A DNA stretch of 64,000 nucleotides from CBDIHP01 sp965279195 (GTDB lineage: Bacteria > Planctomycetota > Planctomycetia > Isosphaerales > Isosphaeraceae). Positions 28,366-38,563 of the stretch are shown here, piece by piece. The notes beneath the pieces were generated by a model. That model was not told the origin of the DNA. It worked only from the letters and a program-made list of their open reading frames with translations, and did no database searches. Position 1 is the stretch's first letter. Every line of letters starts with the position of its first letter. The stretch lies in assembly GCA_965279195.1 (NCBI GenBank), contig CBDIHP010000032.1:62001-126000 (forward strand). The letters are read 5' to 3'. The position numbers were made by a program, and so were the translations under genes.

Positions 28366-29991
28366 TCAGCGGACGGAGCCCTCGACCTTCTGGGCGTTGT
28401 CCTTCTCGTCGTCCTTGATGTTGGTGATCATCGCCTCGGTCGTCAGCATCAGGCCGGCGATGGAGGCGGCGTTCTGGAGGGCCGACCGCGTGACCTTGGT
28501 CGGGTCCACGATGCCGGCGACGAGCATGTCCACGAACTCGCCGGTGTTGGCGTTGAAGCCGTAGCTGCCCTTGAGCGACTTGACCTCGTCGGCGATCACG
28601 CCGCCGTCGTGGCCGGAGTTGCCGGCGATGTGGCGGATCGGCTCTTCGAGGGACCGCAGCACGATCGCGGCGCCGAGGCGTTCGTCACCCTTGAGAGATT
28701 CGAGGAGGGTCTCGACGGCCGGGATGACGCGGAGCAGGGCGGTGCCGCCGCCGGGGACGATGCCTTCCTCGGCCGCCGCGCGGGTGGCGTGGAGGGCGTC
28801 CTCGACGCGGGCCTTCAGCTCCTTCATCGCCGCCTCGGTCGCGGCGCCGACGTTGATCAGGGCGACGCCCCCGGAGAGCTTGGCGAGCCGCTCCTGGAAC
28901 TTCTCCTTGTCGTACTCGCTCTCGGTCTCCTCGATCTGGCGGCGGAGTTGGTCGATCCGGCGCTGGATCTCGGAACGCTGGCCGGCGCCCTGGATCAGGG
29001 TGGTGCTGTCCTTGTTGATCTTCACCTGCTTGGCGGTGCCGAGCTGCTCGACCTTGAGGTTCTCGAGCTTGAGGCCGAGGTCCTCGGAGATCACGGTCCC
29101 GCCGGTCACGATGGCCATGTCGCCGAGCATCGCCTTGCGGCGGTCGCCGAAGCCGGGGGCCTTGACCGCGCAGATGTTGAGGATGCCGCGGAGCTTGTTG
29201 ACGACCAGGGTCGCCAGGGCCTCGCCGTCGACATCTTCGGCGATGATCAGGAGGGGCCGGCCGGACTGGGCGACCTTCTCCAGGAGGGGGATCATCTCGC
29301 GGAGGTTGCTGATCTTCTTCTCGTAGAGGAGGATCAACGGGTCGTCGAAGATGGCCTCCATCGACGCCGGGCTGGTGACGAAGTAGGGGCTGAGGTAGCC
29401 CTTGTCGAACTGCATGCCCTCGACGAATTCGAGGGTGGTGACCGCCGTCTTGCCTTCCTCGACAGTGATGACGCCGTCGCGGCCGACGCGCTCGACAGCA
29501 TCGGCGAGCATCTGGCCGATGGTGGCGTCGTTATTGGCCGAGATCGCGCCGACCTGGGCGATCTCTTCCTTCTTGGAGATGGGCTTGGAGATGTTGGTGG
29601 TCAGCTCGGTGACCGCGGCCTCGACGGCCTTCTCGATCCCGCGGCGGACGGCCGTCGGGTTGGCGCCCGAGGTGATGTTCCGCAGGCCTTCGCGATAGAT
29701 CGCGCGGGCGAGGATGGTGGCGGTGGTGGTGCCGTCGCCGGCGACGTCCGAGGTCTTGGACGCGACGACGTTGACGAGCTTGGCCCCCATGTTCTCGAAG
29801 GGGTCCGGCAGCTCGATCTCCTTCGAGACGGTGACGCCGTCCTTGGTGACGGTCGGGCCGCCGAAGGACTTGCTCACGATCACGTTCCGGCCGGTCGGCC
29901 CGAGCGTGGTGCCCACGGCGTGGGCGAGGATGTCGACGCCTTCCAGCATCTTGCGCCGGGCGGCATCGGAGAAGAGCAATTGCTTGGGCAC
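28366..29991 (-). CDS. groEL: Chaperonin GroEL, paralogue without GGM tail
   Basis: 541 residues. GroEL forms the double-ring folding chamber capped by GroES. Visible motifs are TLGPTGRNVIV, KDGVTVSKEIEL, AGDGTTTAT (ATPase Asp), EGMQFDKGYLSPYFVT and EGIVPGGGTALL. The chain ends ...DEKDNAQKVEGSVR with no Gly-Gly-Met tail, and its start (MPKQLLFSDAARRKMLEGVD) differs from the usual MAKxIxF. So it is a divergent but intact paralogue of the second GroEL (30561-32231). It lies 136 bp downstream of groES on the same strand; a 13-bp inverted repeat sits in the gap. It could serve a subset of substrates or a different growth condition. Confidence 0.95.
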   Translation of the reverse strand: MPKQLLFSDAARRKMLEGVDILAHAVGTTLGPTGRNVIVSKSFGGPTVTKDGVTVSKEIELPDPFENMGAKLVNVVASKTSDVAGDGTTTATILARAIYREGLRNITSGANPTAVRRGIEKAVEAAVTELTTNISKPISKKEEIAQVGAISANNDATIGQMLADAVERVGRDGVITVEEGKTAVTTLEFVEGMQFDKGYLSPYFVTSPASMEAIFDDPLILLYEKKISNLREMIPLLEKVAQSGRPLLIIAEDVDGEALATLVVNKLRGILNICAVKAPGFGDRRKAMLGDMAIVTGGTVISEDLGLKLENLKVEQLGTAKQVKINKDSTTLIQGAGQRSEIQRRIDQLRRQIEETESEYDKEKFQERLAKLSGGVALINVGAATEAAMKELKARVEDALHATRAAAEEGIVPGGGTALLRVIPAVETLLESLKGDERLGAAIVLRSLEEPIRHIAGNSGHDGGVIADEVKSLKGSYGFNANTGEFVDMLVAGIVDPTKVTRSALQNAASIAGLMLTTEAMITNIKDDEKDNAQKVEGSVR

Positions 29992-30040
29992 GGATGGGGC
30001 TCCCAGGTAAGAAGCGGTCAGCGTGTTCGGGGCGGGAGGA

Positions 30041-30122
30041 ATGGGTGATGGGTCATGGAAGTTAAGTGAGAGATCGGGATTTCCCGTCCTCGATCACCCA
30101 GGAACCATCACCCATCACCCAT
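30041..30122 (-). repeat. Inverted repeat between groES and groEL1
   Basis: ATGGGTGATGGGT (30041-30053) and ACCCATCACCCAT (30110-30122) are perfect 13-bp inverted arms separated by 56 bases. They fill the gap between groES and groEL1 and might be an RNA structure affecting groEL1 expression or transcript processing. Confidence 0.6.
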
Positions 30123-30127
30123 CCTTG

Positions 30128-30418
30128 TCAGACGATCTTGGCCAGGATGTCGGACTCGCGGAGGATCTTGATCTCCTCGCCGTCGACCTTGAGCTCGGTG
30201 CCGGCGTACTTGCCGAAGAGGACCTCGTCCCCCTCCTTCACGCCGATCGGGGCACGCTCGCCGGAGTCGAGGAGCTTGCCGGGGCCGACCGAGACGACCT
30301 TGCCGCGCTGGGGCTTCTCCTTGGCGGTGTCGGGCAGGACGATGCCGCCGGCGGTCTTCTCCTCGGCCTCGATCTGCTGAATGACGACGCGGTCTTCCAG
30401 GGGACGGATCTTCGCCAT
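30128..30418 (-). CDS. groES: Co-chaperonin GroES
   Basis: 96 residues, normal GroES. It caps the GroEL ring. It starts MAKIRPLEDRVVIQQIEAEEKTAGG, including the mobile loop EEKTAGGIVLPDTAKEKPQ that binds GroEL, followed by GKVVSVGPGK and the roof-region GERAPIGVKEGDEVLFGKYAG. It lies between two groEL genes on the same strand: groEL2 is 142 bp upstream and groEL1 136 bp downstream. It is the only groES in the window, so it may serve both rings. AGGATAGCGACC precedes the ATG. Confidence 0.97.
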   Translation of the reverse strand: MAKIRPLEDRVVIQQIEAEEKTAGGIVLPDTAKEKPQRGKVVSVGPGKLLDSGERAPIGVKEGDEVLFGKYAGTELKVDGEEIKILRESDILAKIV

Positions 30419-30560
30419 GGTCGCTATCCTTCGTTCGGTAGGGCCCGGGTCCGGCGTCGGACCCGGGCCTTGTGTGTTGGGAGAGTGAAGAACTCGAATG
30501 ATCTCGCGTGGGGGCGGCGGGGAGCGGATCCGGGGCCAGTCGTGCGGCCCCGGCGTCGGC

Positions 30561-32231
<1,671 letters not shown>

Positions 32232-32442
32232 GGTGAAAGTCTCCCTCGTCGCGGCCGCTCGTCGTAGCCGATGGGCCGTTTCTCTACTCCAGGGCAGGCC
32301 CCCGGACCTCGTCGAGGCCCAGAGACCGCCCAGACGTGCCGCTTATCATGCAAGAGCGATACCGAAATCGTTTGAATAATCGCAAGACACTGGAATTAAA
32401 GGGTTTACGGTCTGTGGTGGCCGGAGGACGAGTAGGCGGCGT

Positions 32443-32457
32443 CTGCCGTTTTGGCAG
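32443..32457. promoter_or_regulatory. Candidate heat-shock operator upstream of groEL
   Basis: CTGCCGTTTTGGCAG, perfect 5-bp arms around an AT-biased 5-base centre. On the minus strand it reads CTGCCAAAACGGCAG, close to the dnaK site at 22068. It lies about 60 bp beyond an AT-rich promoter-like patch. Confidence 0.5.
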
Positions 32458-32631
32458 TCCTGGCCTGGAAGTGACAGGGGGATGTCCCGGTGTCTCCGGA
32501 CGCGCCGGATCTCAGGCCGGTGGCGTGCAGTCGGGCGGGCTGCGACGCGGACTCGCATCCACACCATCGACGGATGGCCCGGTCCGCGGGGCCAAGACGG
32601 TCGGGTCCAGCCGTTCGATCACCCCCCCACA

Positions 32632-32650
32632 GGTGCGGTGGACGCGGCCC
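32632..32650 (+). repeat. 19-bp repeat shared with 36325-36343
   Basis: GGTGCGGTGGACGCGGCCC occurs identically here and at 36325-36343, both in gaps between genes. In the second copy it continues into a hairpin (GCGGCC-caaga-GGCCGC). Confidence 0.5.
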
Positions 32651-33019
32651 GGTTGGCCCCGTCGCGGCGCACCCCGCCGATGATTTGACCGGACCGGGTT
32701 GTCCGGCAGATGCCGAGAAGCCCTTGACGCCGGGCGGGCGGCGACACAGGATGTTGCCGACCGACGGAGCGCGATGTTGCCGGGCAACCCGAAGTGGTCC
32801 CCCGGCCACGGGTTTCGCGAGATCGGTCGCCCCGCCAGCGAATGCCCCGCCGCCCAGGCCGATTGCGACCTAATCTTCTGGAAAGACAGTCAGGCCCAAT
32901 CCGGTTGTCCGGTCGAGTCGTCCCCGGGGCGAGCGGCGACCGTCCGGGCGGGCGATCCCGGCGGTTTCGGACGCCGAGATCGCGGGACGGGCGTCGGGTG
33001 CGTCGGAGGACCTTGGCCC

Positions 33020-34102
33020 ATGTCGAGCGCGGTCGATCCCAGGTTGACGCTCCCATCGTACGTCTCGGTCAAGTGCCGATGCGGGAGGAGCCTCCGCGCC
33101 CGGCCGGAGCAATTCGGGGGCGAGGTCCGGTGCTGGGATTGCAAGAACGCGGTCGCGGTGCCGATGCCCAAGATGGGCATCCGGCTCCGCTACGGGTTCG
33201 TCAAGTCCTTCCAGGATATCTTCCTCCTGCGACCCTCTCTGTTCCTGATTGGGCTGGCGTTGCTGCTGACCGCCTGCATGGCGCTGCCGCTCACCGGGCC
33301 TGGCGTGGTGTTCGGGATGATCGCCCTGCTGGGGGCGGGCTACGGCGACATCGTGCGGCGGGTCTCGGCGAGCGAGTCGATCGCCCCCGCGCTGGGCGGC
33401 AGCCGGACGAAGAAGGCGTTCGTCGTCCTCTGGCGGAGCTTCCTGTGCGTCTGCCTGTCGGCCTGGATCGTGATCCCGATCTGGTGGCAGCCCTGGATGA
33501 AGGGGGACCTGCCCCGGTTCGAGCCGGCCTACCTCGCGGCGGCGGTATTCGGCTGGATGGTCCTGCCGACGATGGTCCTGGCGTCGTTCGGGCAGGATCG
33601 GATGGGCGTCCTGGGGATCGGGCGCACGGTCCGCCTGGTGATCCGGCATCCGTTCGCGTCGCTGGCGACGCTGCTGCTGATCCCCCTCGGCCTGATCCTG
33701 ATCGAGGCGATCCTGGTCGGCATGCTGAGCTACCAGGGGATCTTCAGCACGGTCCTGCTCGACCACTTCGCGATGCCGGGTAGCCCTCAGGTCATCATGA
33801 ACATCCCGTTCTATGATAACATCGAGTATCGCCACGTGCCGGGCGCCGATTACTACAAGCATTATGCCTCGCTGCTGAGGCAGGGCTACACGCTGCTCTC
33901 GGCGATCCCGGCCTCGCTCAACACGGGAACGCTGAACCAGCTGAATACCGAGGCAACGATCGAGTACACGGCGACCGTCTATCTCGTGATCCGCGAGGCG
34001 TATACCTTCTTGATCAATCTGATCATCCTTGCGATCCTCGCGGTCCAGGCCCGCTGGCTGGGCCTGCTCTCCGCCGTGGAATACCGGCACTCGCTCGACT
34101 GA
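33020..34102 (+). CDS. Multi-pass membrane protein with N-terminal zinc ribbon
   Basis: 360 residues from the ATG at 33020, with GGAGGA nine bases upstream; the frame is open far upstream but with no conserved sequence. The N-terminal 50 residues form a zinc-ribbon-like unit (VKCRCGRSLRARPEQFGGEVRCWDCKNAV) with two Cys pairs. Six or so hydrophobic segments follow, for example IFLLRPSLFLIGLALLLTA, GPGVVFGMIALLGAGYG, LCVCLSAWIVIPIWW, AAAVFGWMVLPTMVLASF, SLATLLLIPLGLILIEAILVG and FLINLIILAILAV. It appears to be a planctomycete-type integral membrane protein of unknown function. It lies 62 bp upstream of an esterase gene on the same strand. The zinc ribbon is likely cytoplasmic. Confidence 0.75.
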   Translation: MSSAVDPRLTLPSYVSVKCRCGRSLRARPEQFGGEVRCWDCKNAVAVPMPKMGIRLRYGFVKSFQDIFLLRPSLFLIGLALLLTACMALPLTGPGVVFGMIALLGAGYGDIVRRVSASESIAPALGGSRTKKAFVVLWRSFLCVCLSAWIVIPIWWQPWMKGDLPRFEPAYLAAAVFGWMVLPTMVLASFGQDRMGVLGIGRTVRLVIRHPFASLATLLLIPLGLILIEAILVGMLSYQGIFSTVLLDHFAMPGSPQVIMNIPFYDNIEYRHVPGADYYKHYASLLRQGYTLLSAIPASLNTGTLNQLNTEATIEYTATVYLVIREAYTFLINLIILAILAVQARWLGLLSAVEYRHSLD

Positions 34103-34164
34103 GGGCGGGCCGACCCGGGGAGAGCCGGACGCGACACCTTCGACCTCCCCGGAAGACGCCGACC

Positions 34165-35064
34165 ATGCCCCTTCGACACTCTCCACATCCCGGCCTCTCC
34201 CTGCTGATCCTGCTCGGACTGGCGATCGCACCCGACAGCGTCCGGGCCGCCGGGCCGGTCACCGTCCCACTCTGGCCCGAGGGCGCACCGGGCGCGAAGG
34301 GGACGACCCCGGCCGACGTCCCGACCCTCACCATCTACAAGCCCGATCCCGCCAAGGCGACGGGCGCGGCGGTCGTGGTGTGCCCGGGCGGGGGTTATGG
34401 CGGCCTGGCCGATCACGAGGGGCGGCCGATAGCCGAATGGCTCAACTCGCTGGGGATCACCGGGGTCGTCCTCAAGTACCGGCTCGCCCCGCGCTACCGG
34501 CACCCGGCGATGATCCACGACGCCAACCGGGCCATCCGGACCGTCCGCTACCACGCGAAGGACTGGGGCGTCGACCCCAAGCGGGTTGCCATCCTCGGCT
34601 TCTCCGCAGGCGGCCACCTGGCCTCGACGGCCGGCACCCATTACGACGCCGGCAAGCCCGACGCCAAGGACCCGGTCGAGACGCTCTCATCGCGGCCGGA
34701 TCGGATGATCTTGCTCTACCCGGTCGTGGCGCTGGCGACACCCTACGCCCACGGCGGCAGCCGCCGGAACCTGCTCGGCGACAAACCCGAGCCGGCGCTC
34801 CTGAACAGCCTCTCCAACGAGACCCAGGTGACCAAGGACACCCCGCCGGCCTTCCTGGCGCACACCAACGAGGACGGCCCGGTCCCGGCCGAGAACAGCC
34901 TGCTGTTCGTGCTGGCGATGCGGAAGGCCGGCGTCCCCGTCGAGATGCACCTCTTCGAGAAGGGGCGGCACGGGCTCGGCCTGAACGGCGGCGACAAGGC
35001 GTGGGCGGCCTGGCCGGGGTTGTGCGCGACCTGGCTCGAACGCCAGGGCTTCCTGGCGCGGTAG
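34165..35064 (+). CDS. Secreted alpha/beta hydrolase (acetylxylan-esterase/BD-FAE-like)
   Basis: 299 residues with a signal peptide (LSLLILLGLAIAPDSVRA). The alpha/beta hydrolase core shows the oxyanion HGG-type stretch VVVCPGGGYGGLADHEG, the nucleophile elbow G-F-S-A-G-G-H and a late histidine in FEKGRHGLGLNG. The acid Asp is probably in THTNEDGPVP-like sequence (NEDG). It belongs with the secreted esterases that act on acetylated or esterified sugars in planctomycetes. It is 47 bp in front of the NspC-like gene and 62 bp after the membrane protein gene, all on the plus strand, so the three may share a transcript. Confidence 0.88.
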   Translation: MPLRHSPHPGLSLLILLGLAIAPDSVRAAGPVTVPLWPEGAPGAKGTTPADVPTLTIYKPDPAKATGAAVVVCPGGGYGGLADHEGRPIAEWLNSLGITGVVLKYRLAPRYRHPAMIHDANRAIRTVRYHAKDWGVDPKRVAILGFSAGGHLASTAGTHYDAGKPDAKDPVETLSSRPDRMILLYPVVALATPYAHGGSRRNLLGDKPEPALLNSLSNETQVTKDTPPAFLAHTNEDGPVPAENSLLFVLAMRKAGVPVEMHLFEKGRHGLGLNGGDKAWAAWPGLCATWLERQGFLAR

Positions 35065-35111
35065 AATTCCCCGGCCGATTTCCCCCCCCAGCCCGAACGC
35101 CGGAGTTTCCG

Positions 35112-36275
35112 TTGGAACGTGTCCTCGACCAGCTCGATGCCCTGGAGACCCCCGTCTACGTCCTCGACGAGGAGGCGATCGCCGAGGGCGTTGAGCGAGC
35201 GACCGTCCTGCGCGAGGAGGTCGGGCTCAAGGTCCTGTTCTCGGTCTCGGCGCTGCCCTATGTCGACCTGCTGACCGAGATCTCCCACCTGATCGATGGC
35301 TTCGCCACGTCATCACTCTTCGAGGCGAAGCTCGCCCGTCGCGTGCTCGGCAAGGAAGGGTTCGTCCAGACATTCTTCCCGGGCCTGCGGCATGAGGGCA
35401 TCGCGCATTACCAGGAGCAGAGCGACCAGATCATCCTGAACTCGCTCTCGCAGTGGGAGCGGACCAAGCCGAGCCTCCTGAAGAAAGGCCGGCCGGGCCT
35501 GCGGGTCAATCCGAAGGTCTCGTTCGCCACCGACCCGAGGCTCGACCCGTGCGGGCCGCGTTCCAAACTCGGCACGCCGATCGAGGAACTCGAAGAGGCC
35601 ATCGCCACAGAGCCCGAGCTGCTGGAAGGGCTCGGCGGCCTGGCGGTCGAGGTGATCCAGGACAGCAACGACTTCGGCCCCCTCTGGCCGACGGTCATGC
35701 TCCTGGAGCACCGGCTCGGGGCCTGGCTGCACCGCCTCCGCTGGATCAACCTCGGCGGCGGATTCCGGCTGGAGGATATCCAGAACGTCGACGCCCTGGT
35801 CGAATCGGTCGAGCACCTGCGCTGGAAGTTCGGCCTGGAGGTCTTCCTGGAGGTCGGAGCCCCGGTCGTCCGCGAGGCGGGATTCCTGGTGGCGACGGTG
35901 ATCGACCTGTTCACCTCGGACGACATCGACATCGCCGTGCTCGACACGACCCTGTCGCACCTGCCCCAGACCTTCAGCGGCCTGCGGCAGCCGGAGGTCC
36001 TCGGCCACGACGACGACGCGGCGAACGTCTACTCGCTGGTCGGATCCAGTAGCGCACCGACGGATGTCTTCGGCGTCTTCAAGTTCGACCAGCCGCTCGA
36101 ACTCGGCTCGAAGGTGATCTTCCTCGAAGTCGAGCCGTCGAGCATCGTCATGGCGGGATACGATCAAGGGATCAACATCCCCCGGGTGTATAACCTCACC
36201 CGCGACAACCGCCTGGTGAGCCGCGTGTTCTTCGACGACCGCGACTACCTGAGGCGGTGCGGGGAGATTGAGTAG
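35112..36275 (+). CDS. Carboxynorspermidine decarboxylase-like protein lacking catalytic residues
   Basis: 387 residues from a TTG start with GGAG seven bases upstream. The sequence follows the NspC family along its length: VYVLDEEAIAEGVERA, ILNSLSQWERTKPSLL, GLRVNPKVSF, SKLGTPIEELEEA, LRWINLGGGF, FKFDQPLELGSKV. Gapless comparison with the family pattern puts Ser46 (VLFSVSALPY) where the PLP lysine of LLALKxFS should be. The His-Cys-Glu region (FHxxCE) reads EVIQDSND, and the active-site Cys of GSxCLAGD reads GSSSAPTD. The first Glu of the EPGE region is kept (LEVGAP). So it keeps the fold but likely not decarboxylation of carboxynorspermidine. It may bind a ligand or have a new activity. It follows the esterase gene and is tail-to-tail with aspS. 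Confidence 0.75.
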   Translation: MERVLDQLDALETPVYVLDEEAIAEGVERATVLREEVGLKVLFSVSALPYVDLLTEISHLIDGFATSSLFEAKLARRVLGKEGFVQTFFPGLRHEGIAHYQEQSDQIILNSLSQWERTKPSLLKKGRPGLRVNPKVSFATDPRLDPCGPRSKLGTPIEELEEAIATEPELLEGLGGLAVEVIQDSNDFGPLWPTVMLLEHRLGAWLHRLRWINLGGGFRLEDIQNVDALVESVEHLRWKFGLEVFLEVGAPVVREAGFLVATVIDLFTSDDIDIAVLDTTLSHLPQTFSGLRQPEVLGHDDDAANVYSLVGSSSAPTDVFGVFKFDQPLELGSKVIFLEVEPSSIVMAGYDQGINIPRVYNLTRDNRLVSRVFFDDRDYLRRCGEIE

Positions 36276-36324
36276 TTTGTACGCCCCGCCGTCCTCGTGG
36301 ACTGGTGGCTCGACGGAGTCTGTC

Positions 36325-36343
36325 GGTGCGGTGGACGCGGCCC
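36325..36343 (+). repeat. 19-bp repeat shared with 32632-32650
   Basis: Identical 19-mer (GGTGCGGTGGACGCGGCCC). Here its end pairs with GGCCGCG (36347-36353) to form a hairpin between the convergent NspC-like and aspS genes, possibly a terminator. Confidence 0.5.
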
Positions 36344-36379
36344 AAGAGGCCGCGCTGCACCACACCCGACAAGATCGAT

Positions 36380-38140
36380 TTATTCGACGACCTTGATGTG
36401 AAGCTCGCGGGTCTGCCGCATGTCCACGGTCCCGGGGGCGCCGGTCATGAGGTCGGTGCCCTTGGCGGTCTTGGGGAAGGCGATGCAGTCGCGGATGTTG
36501 GTCAACCCGCTGTAGAGCATGACCAGGCGGTCCATGCCCAGGGCGATGCCGCCGTGGGGCGGGGCGCCGTTGCGTAGGGCGCTGAGGAGGAAGCCGAACT
36601 TCTCCTCGGCCTGCTCGGGGCTCAGGCCCAGGAGCCCGAACACCTTGGCCTGGATGGCCGAGTCGTGGATCCGGATCGTGCCGCCGCCGCATTCCTCGCC
36701 GTTGACCACGAGGTCATACGCCTGGGCCCGGACCTTCGCCGGCTCGGTGTCGAGCAGGTGCAGATCCTCGGGCAAGGGCATCGTGAAGGGGTGGTGCTCG
36801 GCGACGAATCGGCCTTCCTCGGCGTCCCAGCCCAGGAGCGGGAACTTGACGACCCACGAGTAGTGGAACGACTTCGGGTCGTAGAGCTTCAGCTCGGCGG
36901 CGACCCGCGAGCGGAGGTTCGTGAGCGCCTGGCTCGACACGGCCTGGGAGTCGGCGACGATCAGGATCAGGTCGCCGGACTTGGCCTCGAACCGCGCGAT
37001 CAGCTCGGCCTGGACCTCGGCCGGGAAGAACTTGGCCGTTGGGCCGGCGAGGGCGGTCCCGTCGACCTTGAGCCACACCAGGCCCGAGGCGCCGAACCCT
37101 TTGGCGAACTCGGTCAGGCCGTCGAGGTCCTTGCGCGAGTAGTTCTCGCCGCCGGTGGGGACGCAGAAGCCGCGGATCCGCTGGCCGTTGTCGCGGGCGA
37201 TGGAGAAGACCTTAAACTCGGTCTTCGCGGCGATGTCGGCGAGGTCATTGAGTTCCAGGGCGTAGCGGAGGTCAGGGCGGTCGTTGCCGAACCGCTCCAT
37301 GGCGTCGTGGTATTCGAGCCGGGGCAGGGGGAGTTTCAGGTCCTCGCCGCCGAACTCCTTGGCGAGCTGGGCGACGAGATTTTCCATCGTGCCGATGACG
37401 TCCTCGAACTCGACGAACGACATCTCGACGTCGAGCTGGGTGAACTCCGGCTGCCGGTTGGCGCGGAGGTCCTCGTCGCGGAAGCAGCGGGCGATCTGGA
37501 AGTAGCGGTCGAAGCCGGCGACCATCAGCAACTGCTTGTACAGCTGGGGCGACTGCGGCAGGGCGTAGAAGTGGCCGGAGTGGACGCGGCTGGGGACGAG
37601 GAAGTCGCGGGCCCCTTCGGGCGTGGAGCGGCCGAGCATCGGGGTCTCGACTTCGAGGAAGCCGAGTTCCGACATGGTGTTCCGCATCAGCATCGCCATG
37701 CGGTGCCGCAGGATGAAGATCGCCTGCATCGCCGGGCGGCGGAGGTCGATGTAGCGGTACTTGAGCCGCAGCTCCTCGTTGGCCTCGGTCCCCTGGAGTT
37801 CGAACGGCGGGGTGGGGGTGGCGTTGTAGACCTGCAACTCGACCGCGCGGACCTCGACGGCCCCTGTCTTGAGCCTGGGGTTCTCCTTGCCCGGGAGGCG
37901 GGGGGCGACGGTGCCCCGGATCCCGATGACATACTCGCTGCGCAGTTCGCGGGCTGCGTTCTGCAAGTCGGCCCCGGCATCGGGCTCGAAGACGACCTGG
38001 GTGACGCCGAAGCGGTCGCGGAGGTCGATGAACACCAGGCCGCCGAAGTCGCGCCAGGCGTCGACCCAGCCGTTGAGGATGGCGGACTGCCCGACGTGTT
38101 CCTTGGTCAGTTCGCCGCAGGTATGCGTCCGCTTCAGCAT
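36380..38140 (-). CDS. aspS: Aspartyl-tRNA synthetase
   Basis: 586 residues, the bacterial type with the GAD insertion. It charges tRNA-Asp (and possibly tRNA-Asn in organisms lacking AsnRS). The N-terminal OB-fold domain binds the anticodon (GQSAILNGWVDAWRDFGGLVFIDLRDRFG). Class II motif 2 is in IARCFRDEDLRANRQPEFTQLDVEMSF, and motif 3 in GIALGMDRLVMLYSG. The GAD domain lies between (about 300-420). A strong promoter candidate lies just upstream (38213-38240). The gene converges with the NspC-like gene. Confidence 0.97.
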   Translation of the reverse strand: MLKRTHTCGELTKEHVGQSAILNGWVDAWRDFGGLVFIDLRDRFGVTQVVFEPDAGADLQNAARELRSEYVIGIRGTVAPRLPGKENPRLKTGAVEVRAVELQVYNATPTPPFELQGTEANEELRLKYRYIDLRRPAMQAIFILRHRMAMLMRNTMSELGFLEVETPMLGRSTPEGARDFLVPSRVHSGHFYALPQSPQLYKQLLMVAGFDRYFQIARCFRDEDLRANRQPEFTQLDVEMSFVEFEDVIGTMENLVAQLAKEFGGEDLKLPLPRLEYHDAMERFGNDRPDLRYALELNDLADIAAKTEFKVFSIARDNGQRIRGFCVPTGGENYSRKDLDGLTEFAKGFGASGLVWLKVDGTALAGPTAKFFPAEVQAELIARFEAKSGDLILIVADSQAVSSQALTNLRSRVAAELKLYDPKSFHYSWVVKFPLLGWDAEEGRFVAEHHPFTMPLPEDLHLLDTEPAKVRAQAYDLVVNGEECGGGTIRIHDSAIQAKVFGLLGLSPEQAEEKFGFLLSALRNGAPPHGGIALGMDRLVMLYSGLTNIRDCIAFPKTAKGTDLMTGAPGTVDMRQTRELHIKVVE

Positions 38141-38212
38141 GATGGGGTTGCCAATCGCTCAGATCGGAGACGGGGACCGGGGCGACCCCCCGGCCCACTG
38201 GGAAAAGACACC

Positions 38213-38240
38213 ATTATCTTCTCAGGGGGGACACCGTCAA
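38213..38240 (-). promoter_or_regulatory. Promoter of aspS
   Basis: On the minus strand TTGACG (38235-38240), a 16-bp spacer and GATAAT (38213-38218). Both hexamers match 5 of 6 consensus bases. It predicts a leader of about 65 bases. Confidence 0.6.
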
Positions 38241-38300
38241 GCGAGCGCGGGTTCCCGGGACCAAGTTCGCCGCCGCCACGTCCTAACCGGCGCACGGATC

Positions 38301-38480
38301 GAAGGCGCTGGGCGCGGGTCTCCAGACCCCGCCCCCAGCCCGATCGAAGAGGACCACCGAATCGGGTCTCCAGACCCGTTCCAGGTCCCGAGCGAATCCG
38401 GAAGGGGTCTGGAGACCCGATTTTCTGGCAACAGGCGGCATGGGTTGGTGCGGGGTCTCGAGACCCGCGCCCAGCGCTTC
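38301..38480. repeat. Nested-palindrome intergenic repeat element, copy C
   Basis: A 180-bp element with the same plan as copies A and B. The outer arms start GAAGGCGCTGGGCGCGGGTC and end GCGCCCAGCGCTTC. The inner pair is CGGGTCTCCAGACCCG and GGGGTCTGGAGACCCGA. It fills much of the 423-base gap between aspS and the aldolase gene. No gene is supported. Confidence 0.85.
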
Positions 38481-38563
38481 TGACCCCTCGACCAGCCCCT
38501 CGGCCCGGCGCCCAGAGCTTTGGACCGCGAGCAGCGCTTTTACGCCCCGGCGGAAGTCAAGAT

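Larger units (their letters stand above)
32232..33019. other. Long upstream region of groEL, no supported gene
   Basis: 788 bases between divergent genes. Next to groEL is an AT-rich window (32340-32400), unusual for this genome, which probably contains its promoter (minus-strand TTGCGA at about 32381 is a possible -35, with no good -10 partner). The palindrome CTGCCGTTTTGGCAG lies at 32443-32457. A 19-mer at 32632-32650 recurs at 36325-36343. The open frames here have no protein-like composition, although one runs into the following gene. Confidence 0.5.

Noticed and set aside
32699..33019. N-terminal extension of the zinc-ribbon membrane protein
   Set aside because: The frame is open, but the composition is non-protein-like, and a good ribosome binding site and start lie at 33020.
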